10,804 bases of DNA, taken from Candidatus Bathyarchaeota archaeon. Lineage in GTDB: Archaea > Thermoproteota > Bathyarchaeia > Hecatellales > Hecatellaceae. The notes under the pieces are model-generated. The model searched no databases. It saw only the letters and a program-made list of their open reading frames with translations, and was not told where the DNA came from. Made by a program: the position numbers and the translations under genes. The stretch covers positions 1 to 10,804 of the forward strand of contig DAOVDL010000007.1 in assembly GCA_030669485.1 (NCBI GenBank), given 5' to 3'. This document shows, piece after piece, positions 6,840 through 10,804 of the stretch (its first letter is position 1; each line of letters begins with the position of its first letter).

Positions 6840-7166
6840 CTAGGCCTTTCTTAAATTATCTACCTTCACATAGTAACCTTTCGCTAATTGTTTAATCAAA
6901 GAATCTATTAACTTTTCATCATCAGTTATGCGGAAATCAATGAATCCGCCTACCTGCTCTATCACTACAGTTCCCTCTTTGTGTTCTTTCTCTTTGAATA
7001 TGCGTATCAGAGGTTTTCCCTTCGGTGGCGATGGGAATTGAAGTGTCTCTACCTTTGCTTCTTTGGTAGAGGGAGCCCTCTTTTTCTTTCTCAGCCTCCC
7101 TAACTTTTTAATAATTGCCTTCTTACCCACTGCATGTACACCGTTTCTCTCAACTATTATTGTCAT
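6840..7166 (-). CDS. small basic protein of unknown function (108 aa)
   Basis: I do not recognise this protein. The N-terminal third is very basic (KKLGRLRKKKRAPS, residues 20-33), followed by a proline-rich linker (FPSPPKGKP, 44-52). Residues about 53-105 look like a compact alpha/beta unit: strand IRIFKEK, strand GTVVIEQVGGFIDFRI, helix DDEKLIDSLIKQLAKG, strand YYVKVD. There are no cysteines, membrane segments or signal peptide, so a cytosolic nucleic-acid-binding role is possible but unproven. No ribosome-binding site precedes ATG 7166, and a TATA-like ATATAAATCC (7171-7180) lies too close to serve that start. GTG at 7130 (codon 13), with GGTG 8 nt upstream, is a credible alternative start. 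It lies 85 nt downstream of the aspartokinase gene. Confidence 0.65.
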   Translation of the reverse strand: MTIIVERNGVHAVGKKAIIKKLGRLRKKKRAPSTKEAKVETLQFPSPPKGKPLIRIFKEKEHKEGTVVIEQVGGFIDFRITDDEKLIDSLIKQLAKGYYVKVDNLRKA

Positions 7167-7251
7167 TTAAGGATTTATATGGAGCTACATAACTCTATGG
7201 ATTAAGCCGACAATATTGACCGCTTTACAGTTTTACCGATATTGTTGCTAC

Positions 7252-8484
7252 TTAGTCTAGGAGTTCAAATTCTTTTCCTAAAGCGATTGTTGCCTTCTCA
7301 AGTTTTTCTTTTTTGACAACGACTAAGATCGATATTGCTGCTGAAGACAGCATCTCGATATTTATTCCAGCTTCAGCTAGGGCTTTGCAGACTCTGTAAA
7401 GATAACCTGGTTCTTCTTTCATTGAGAAATCAACCAATGTTAGCCCAACTGCCTCGAATTTTCCGGCAATTTTTACTTCCTTTATTTTCTGGAGAGCCGC
7501 TGATACCTCTGGCAGGTATCCTGCTGAACAGAGCAGAGAAAGGTTTCCTGTTTTTTCTTCCTCAGACTGGGTAACGACAGAGTCAATAATGTTTATTGAA
7601 GAAAGTTCCCTGAAGAACTTTGAGGCCACTCCTGGCTGATTGGGAATATTAGCAATCTTTACCAAACTCAATCCCTTTTGGATAGCTATAGCTGGCTGGC
7701 TCTGAATGGAATCCTCCATATTTTGAGTTGTACTTCCCGAAGAAATCAAGGTGCCGCCTGTACTTTGACCAAAACTGGGAGATAATAAAACCTTAATTTT
7801 CACTCCCAAATTTTGGGCAAGCATCACTGCCCTATCCATTAATACTGCTGCCCCGGAAACTGAAAGTTCCAGCATCTGAGGGTAGGTAATATTTGAGAAT
7901 CTTTTTGCCTGGGGAGCAATCCTTGGATCAATAGCATAGACTCCGTCAACATCAGTGTAATTCTCGCAATCTGTCTTTAATGCTGCGGCTAAAGCGATAG
8001 CAGTAAGATTGGAACCGCCAGGTCCTAAAGTAACAATTTCATCGGTGCCCCCAATTACGCCCTGAAATCCAGCTACCACCACTATTGTATCTTTATCTAA
8101 CAGCTCCTTTATTCTGTCGATATTTCTAATTCCTTTGACCTTTGCCTTTCCATAGGTTGGATCTGTCTCCAAACGGATTTGAAAGCCAGTCAGAGATACG
8201 GCTTTTTGACCAAGGGCATTTATAGCCATCACTAAGAGAGCGGCTGACTGTCCTTCTCCAGTTGCCAGTAATTTATCTAATTCAGCCTCAGGTGGTGTTC
8301 CCTCCGAAGCCTCTTTAGCCAGTTGTTTTAATCTATTAGTTTCATCACCCATGGCTGAAATAACAACTGCAACTTTTTTCGATTTCGCCGTTTCTGTCAC
8401 GTGTGCCGCAATCTTTTTCATCCGTTCAAATGTCGCTACAGAACTTCCTCCATACTTTTGGACAATAATTCCCTTCAATTCCAT
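7252..8484 (-). CDS. aspartate kinase family protein with two ACT domains
   Basis: A 410-residue protein with the aspartokinase plan: an amino-acid-kinase domain (1-about 245) and two C-terminal ACT domains (about 270-335 and 345-405) that in relatives bind lysine or threonine. Motifs include VQKYGGSSVA (8-17), VVISAMGDETNRL (40-52), TGEGQSA (75-81, with E77), RLETDPTYGKAKV (104-116) and NYTDVDGVYAIDPR (175-188). Family members phosphorylate aspartate to enter lysine, threonine and methionine synthesis. The usual GRGGSD motif reads GPGGSN here (154-159), changing the Arg and Asp thought to hold the substrate, so activity or specificity may differ. The ATG at 8484 is preceded by AAGGA. Overall similarity looks bacterial, and the gene looks AT-richer than the CoA operon, so transfer is possible. 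Confidence 0.88.
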   Translation of the reverse strand: MELKGIIVQKYGGSSVATFERMKKIAAHVTETAKSKKVAVVISAMGDETNRLKQLAKEASEGTPPEAELDKLLATGEGQSAALLVMAINALGQKAVSLTGFQIRLETDPTYGKAKVKGIRNIDRIKELLDKDTIVVVAGFQGVIGGTDEIVTLGPGGSNLTAIALAAALKTDCENYTDVDGVYAIDPRIAPQAKRFSNITYPQMLELSVSGAAVLMDRAVMLAQNLGVKIKVLLSPSFGQSTGGTLISSGSTTQNMEDSIQSQPAIAIQKGLSLVKIANIPNQPGVASKFFRELSSINIIDSVVTQSEEEKTGNLSLLCSAGYLPEVSAALQKIKEVKIAGKFEAVGLTLVDFSMKEEPGYLYRVCKALAEAGINIEMLSSAAISILVVVKKEKLEKATIALGKEFELLD

Positions 8485-8783
8485 TTTCCTTCTTTCTATC
8501 TATCCAATTGTAGGCTGATGCAAAATTAACCGTTTTGCCTCAATAGTTTATGGGCAGGGATCTACACATGTTTTCTTATTCCTAAGCCATAAATGGTTCT
8601 ATGTAGCCCTATTTCAGAATTTATATGGGTGGCGGTCTCCGAGGTCTGAAGGAAAATCATAAATGATAGGTTTCACAACACCTTGAAGGAGCGTGAGGCA
8701 CGGCGGGGGATTTTGGGCTGCAGTTGATGGTCAGCTACTGGCTTCAAGTTCCTTAGTGAAAAATTAGAAGATGCATTCTTGAA
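8485..8783. other. divergent intergenic region with long leader of the site-2 protease gene
   Basis: No convincing gene is seen in these 299 nt. The half nearest the aspartokinase gene is AT-rich. On the plus strand a TATA-like ATTTATATGG (8618-8627) could drive the protease gene, giving a leader of about 130 nt. Within that leader, CTTGAAG (8682-8688) and CTTCAAG (8742-8748) are perfectly complementary, with a smaller GCTG/CAGC pair inside (8717-8734), so the leader may fold. No known riboswitch or C/D box pair could be recognised. Confidence 0.4.
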
Positions 8784-9848
8784 ATGATTGAACATTCTGA
8801 CATTCAAGAAATACTTAACACGGTAAGTCTGGGCTTTTCAGTAGAAGATTCTATGTTGGTTGATGGGCGTCTAATATTGCATGTCACGCCCCATCTTGAT
8901 TTGAAGAAGGGATTTTCCTCTGTTAACGTTCAACTGAAAGCCTTGGGATATATTTCTCTGCTGAGGGTAAGGGAGGGCCGGATGGTTCTAACGATTATCC
9001 AGCGGTCAAGGATTCAGCCTGCCCGATGGGTCTGGAATCTTCTCCTATTGCTTGCAACCATTGGTACAACAACTTATGTGGGCTACCAGATGTCGATTAA
9101 CTTGGTCAGTTTGGGTGTTATGGAGACGCCGTGGCATGGGGCTCTAACATTCTCCTCAGCCCTCTTGGCCATTCTAGGCTTACATGAGCTGGGACATAAA
9201 ATCATGGCCAACAGGTGGGGAGTTGAGGCCACTCTCCCATACTTCATACCGATTCCCTTCTTCATCGGCACCTTCGGGGCAATTATAAAAATGAAGGAAC
9301 AGACGCCTAATAGGGATGCTTTATTTGATATCGGTGCTGCTGGTCCTATAGCCGGATTCCTAACACTGCTCCCGATAGCGTTCTTGGGCATACAGCACTC
9401 ATATATCCTTCCAGTTGATGCAATGCCGCTGGAAACGATTAGTCTGCCTACGCCAATTCTCTTCACTCTGTTGACGCAAGTTGCGGTTCCGTACATACCT
9501 TCCGGTTACTCTCTTCTCTTCCATCCCGTCGCATTTGCCGCTTGGGTGGGGATGGTTGTCACCATGCTGAACCTGATACCGGTAGGTATGTTGGACGGTG
9601 GGCATATATCCCGCGCGCTCTTCGGAGGAAAACTGCATAGAACCGTCTCCATGATAGGTGTCGTCGTTACGTTTGCGTTGGGTTGGTTTGCTATGGGCAT
9701 CCTGATGCTCTTCTTCGCCTCTGCCCGCCACGCAGGTCCCCTAGAAGATGTCTCACGTATCTCACCTAACAGAAGGATGTTAAGCATCGGTTTACTTGTC
9801 ATCCTTCTATTATGCGTTGTCCCAATGTGGGGGACAGGTGCATTATAA
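8784..9848 (+). CDS. site-2 protease family membrane metalloprotease (peptidase M50)
   Basis: An intramembrane zinc metalloprotease of 354 residues. A soluble N-terminal alpha/beta domain (1-about 78) precedes several membrane segments (about 83-101, 118-134, 151-168, 185-204, 247-268, 286-312, 331-347). The zinc motif HELGH is at 134-138 (H134, E135, H138) and the third ligand is in NLIPVGMLDGGH (D271). GPIAGF (187-192) and PNRDALFDIGAAGP follow the family pattern. Relatives cleave membrane-anchored regulators; the substrate here is unknown. The ATG at 8784 is the first in frame after a TGA at 8757. No ribosome-binding site is obvious, but the N-terminal domain would be cut by any later start. 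It is not operonic with its neighbours: it diverges from the aspartokinase gene and converges on the tRNA gene. Confidence 0.9.
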   Translation: MIEHSDIQEILNTVSLGFSVEDSMLVDGRLILHVTPHLDLKKGFSSVNVQLKALGYISLLRVREGRMVLTIIQRSRIQPARWVWNLLLLLATIGTTTYVGYQMSINLVSLGVMETPWHGALTFSSALLAILGLHELGHKIMANRWGVEATLPYFIPIPFFIGTFGAIIKMKEQTPNRDALFDIGAAGPIAGFLTLLPIAFLGIQHSYILPVDAMPLETISLPTPILFTLLTQVAVPYIPSGYSLLFHPVAFAAWVGMVVTMLNLIPVGMLDGGHISRALFGGKLHRTVSMIGVVVTFALGWFAMGILMLFFASARHAGPLEDVSRISPNRRMLSIGLLVILLLCVVPMWGTGAL

Positions 9849-9865
9849 TAATCCGCTTTACGGTA

Positions 9866-9870
9866 TTTTT
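9866..9870 (+). terminator. oligo-T run after the protease gene
   Basis: Five T on the plus strand lie 18 nt after the protease stop and directly abut the 3' end of the convergent tRNA gene. This is a plausible archaeal termination site, but the run is short and unsupported by other features. Confidence 0.25.
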
Positions 9871-9915
9871 GGTGCCGGGGGTGGGATTCGAACTCACGAC
9901 CTCTGGATTATGAGT

Positions 9916-9936
9916 CTCGCCTTCCGCGCTTGGAGT
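9916..9936 (-). other. tRNA intron 2, position 30/31 (anticodon stem)
   Basis: A 21-nt insertion bounded by a GACTC repeat, so the cut could lie anywhere from 29/30 to 34/35. The best bulge-helix-bulge is at 30/31: central helix CGCT with GGCG (one U·G), bulges GGA and AGA, outer helix GAG with CTC, inner helix TCC with GGA. Excision restores a perfect 5-bp anticodon stem and the CAT anticodon. Confidence 0.7.
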
Positions 9937-9944
9937 CCAGCGCT

Positions 9945-9969
9945 CTGGCCATAGCCCGACTCGTCCATT
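9945..9969 (-). other. tRNA intron 1, position 22/23 (D arm)
   Basis: A 25-nt insertion in the D arm. The boundaries are ambiguous by three bases because AGA is repeated, but a bulge-helix-bulge fits best at 22/23: the central helix is GGCT with GGCC (one G·U), both 3-nt bulges are AGA cut after AG, and the inner helix is ATGG with CTAT. This is the substrate form of the archaeal tRNA splicing endonuclease. Confidence 0.75.
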
Positions 9970-10028
9970 CTAGCCTGCTGAGCCACCCCGGCATGGTTGC
10001 TTCCAACATGAAGGGAGTAGCTAATATG

Positions 10029-10037
10029 TATAAAAAG
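10029..10037 (-). promoter_or_regulatory. TATA box of the tRNA gene
   Basis: On the minus strand, CTTTTTATA centred about 41 nt before the first tRNA base, with an AAA tract just upstream that could be the B-recognition element. Initiation about 25 nt downstream would leave a 5' leader of roughly 15 nt for RNase P. Confidence 0.6.
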
Positions 10038-10054
10038 TTTGTAACGTGTAGAAA

Positions 10055-10071
10055 CACCGTAAATTACGGTG
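10055..10071. repeat. perfect 17-bp palindrome between divergent tRNA and pgk promoters
   Basis: The arms CACCGTAA and TTACGGTG flank a single central A. It lies upstream of both the tRNA TATA box and the phosphoglycerate kinase TATA box, where a dimeric regulator could act on either gene. No regulator is known to me for this motif. Confidence 0.5.
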
Positions 10072-10125
10072 GATATGACGTTTAATCTCGCTTTTTGCAT
10101 TAAAATCATCATGTTGGGTTAACAG

Positions 10126-10133
10126 TTATAAAA
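10126..10133 (+). promoter_or_regulatory. TATA box of the phosphoglycerate kinase gene
   Basis: TTATAAAA, preceded by AACAG as a possible B-recognition element. It predicts transcription start near 10155, a leader of about 27 nt before GTG 10182. A second AT-rich element, AATTATAATTA (about 10138-10149), could instead set the start near 10170. Confidence 0.55.
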
Positions 10134-10159
10134 GCAGGAAATTATAATTACTATCACCT

Positions 10160-10189
10160 ATGAAGTACGGGGCTGAGCATTGTGGCTAA
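10160..10189 (+). other. nine-codon upstream ORF overlapping the pgk start
   Basis: ATG at 10160 opens a frame (MKYGAEHCG) that ends at TAA 10187-10189, overlapping the first 8 nt of pgk. The predicted transcription start lies only a few bases before this ATG, so it could be read as a leaderless mini-cistron that couples or limits pgk translation. It is very short, so chance is possible. Confidence 0.3.
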
Positions 10190-10804
10190 GGGCTTTCTGA
10201 CTTTAGATGATGTAGACGTTAAGGGTAAGACCGTATTTGTCAGGGTTGACATTAACTCTCCTCTCGACCCAGCGTCAGGCCAGATCTTGGATGATTCAAG
10301 GATAAAGGCGGCTGTATCTACCCTAGAGGATCTCAGGGAAGCAAAGGTTGTGATAGGTTCTCACCAGAGTAGGCCTGGTAAAATTGATTTTATCTCTCTT
10401 GAAGCTCATACTGAGGTCTTGAAGTGGCATCTGGGATCCAATGTAACCTTCGTTGAGGATGTTATGGGGCCGAAAGCACAGGAGGCTATCAGCGGCTTGA
10501 TGGATGGGGAGGTTCTTGTTCTAGATAACTTGCGCCTATGCTCAGAGGAGGTTATGACTGGTTCACCTGAGAAGCTTGCCCAAACTCTCTTGGTAACGAG
10601 GCTTGCTCCTTTCTTTGACCTATACGTCAACGACGCTTTTGCTGCAGCCCACCGCTCTCAGGCATCTATAGTTGGGTTTCCTCAACTGCTCCCGGCGGTG
10701 GCGGGGAGAACAATGGAGCGGGAGCTTAAAGTTCTAAGTGCCCTCTTAACCTCACCTCAAAGGCCTTGCGTCTACGTTCTAGGCGGTGTCAAAGTGGATG
10801 ATAG
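10182..10804 (+). CDS. pgk: phosphoglycerate kinase (N-terminal half, runs off the window)
   Basis: Interconverts 1,3-bisphosphoglycerate and 3-phosphoglycerate with ADP/ATP in central carbon metabolism; cytosolic. The 207 codons present cover the 3-phosphoglycerate-binding domain: FVRVDINSP (19-27, R21, D23, N25), GSHQSRPG (59-66), LDNLRLCSEE (114-123, R118), VNDAFAAAHRSQAS (149-162, H157, R158), and the first nucleotide-side motif LGGVKVDD (200-207, K204), where archaeal and bacterial enzymes usually have GGAK. SHQSRPG and RVDINSP are archaeal-type versions. GTG 10182 is the only sensible start, since an in-frame TGA lies at 10161 and the VDVKGKTVFVRVD motif follows at the usual distance. 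The ribosome-binding site is weak (GGGG about 10 nt upstream). The C-terminal domain lies beyond the right edge. Confidence 0.95.
   Translation, partial: MAKGFLTLDDVDVKGKTVFVRVDINSPLDPASGQILDDSRIKAAVSTLEDLREAKVVIGSHQSRPGKIDFISLEAHTEVLKWHLGSNVTFVEDVMGPKAQEAISGLMDGEVLVLDNLRLCSEEVMTGSPEKLAQTLLVTRLAPFFDLYVNDAFAAAHRSQASIVGFPQLLPAVAGRTMERELKVLSALLTSPQRPCVYVLGGVKVDD

Larger units (their letters stand above)
9870..9992 (-). tRNA. tRNA-Met (anticodon CAU, elongator type) with two introns and encoded CCA
   Basis: Removing 25-nt and 21-nt introns leaves a 77-nt tRNA including an encoded CCA. It has acceptor GCCGGGG/CCCCGGC, D arm GCTC-AGCAGGCTA-GAGC, anticodon arm CTGGA-CTCATAA-TCCAG with anticodon CAT, variable AGGTC, and T arm GTGAG-TTCGAAT-CCCAC (one A·C mismatch), with discriminator A. 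Exons are 9970-9992 (23 nt), 9937-9944 (8 nt) and 9870-9915 (46 nt). The body resembles archaeal elongator tRNA-Met rather than initiator. A CAU tRNA for Ile (modified to read AUA) is a less likely alternative. A different excision of the second intron would give a Trp (CCA) anticodon, but its splice motif is poorer. A TATA element lies about 40 nt upstream. Confidence 0.88.

Noticed and set aside
7210..7245. Inverted repeat ACAATAT / ATATTGT just after the aspartokinase stop, possible hairpin terminator
   Set aside because: Only 7 bp, AT-rich, with a loop of about 22 nt and no following T-run on the minus strand; not distinguishable from chance.
8640..8750. Box C/D guide RNA in the protease leader (TTGATGG and CTGA-like elements)
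   Set aside because: The C-like box deviates from RTGATGA, no D box follows it, and the CTGA lies upstream instead of downstream.
8693..8767. 24-codon frame starting at GTG 8693 in the protease leader
   Set aside because: The only ribosome-binding-like sequence is 2 nt from the start, the product is short and Gly/Ser-rich, and the stretch is better explained as leader.
9083..9496. Minus-strand open frames opposite the site-2 protease
   Set aside because: They are shadows of the protease gene, whose HELGH and LDGG motifs are on the plus strand.
9894..10112. Minus-strand open frame across the tRNA gene and its promoter
   Set aside because: It overlaps the tRNA exons and introns and the TATA box, so coding is implausible.
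1..10804. CRISPR arrays, insertion sequences, prophage or defence genes
   Set aside because: No regularly spaced direct repeats, transposase or integrase motifs, or recognisable defence proteins were seen in any frame.

Overview
The window reads as a stretch of archaeal chromosome. The evidence is a GHMP-type pantoate kinase and an archaeal phosphopantothenate synthetase (the archaeal route to CoA), an archaeal-type phosphoglycerate kinase, TATA-box-like promoters, frequent GTG/TTG starts, and a tRNA gene interrupted by short introns with bulge-helix-bulge potential. Two introns at non-canonical tRNA positions, together with the gene content, suggest a Thermoproteota/TACK-type lineage, possibly Bathyarchaeia. 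That placement is inference; no marker in the window settles it.

Layout. Positions 1-132 (minus) hold the N-terminal part of an FKBP/SlyD-type prolyl isomerase that runs off the left edge. Positions 133-323 are a divergent control region with a doubtful 48-residue ORF and a clean 21-bp inverted repeat. Positions 324-5576 (plus) form a tightly packed five-gene operon: pantoate kinase, phosphopantothenate synthetase, a hexulose-6-phosphate synthase/RraA-like fusion, ketopantoate reductase and CoaBC. Positions 5622-8484 are a minus-strand block that meets the operon tail to tail: aspartokinase-family enzyme, a small basic protein of unknown function, and a class V aminotransferase. It looks more AT-rich than its neighbours. 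A membrane site-2 protease (8784-9848, plus) follows a long leader. A minus-strand tRNA with anticodon CAU and two introns (9870-9992) faces it. Positions 9993-10181 are a divergent promoter region with a perfect 17-bp palindrome, and a phosphoglycerate kinase gene runs off the right edge.

How the genes fit together. The plus-strand operon supplies ketopantoate reduction (PanE), pantoate phosphorylation (pantoate kinase), coupling to beta-alanine (PPS), then cysteine addition and decarboxylation (CoaBC). This covers ketopantoate to 4'-phosphopantetheine. The ketopantoate-forming enzyme PanB is not in the window. In its place, embedded in the operon, is a fusion of a formaldehyde-handling domain (HPS) and a domain from a metal-dependent pyruvate-aldolase family (RraA-like). 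This raises the testable idea that the fusion makes or feeds ketopantoate formation. Other points of interest are the two-intron tRNA with an 8-nt middle exon and a possible second decoding, an aspartokinase with two altered substrate-pocket positions, and two palindromic operator candidates.
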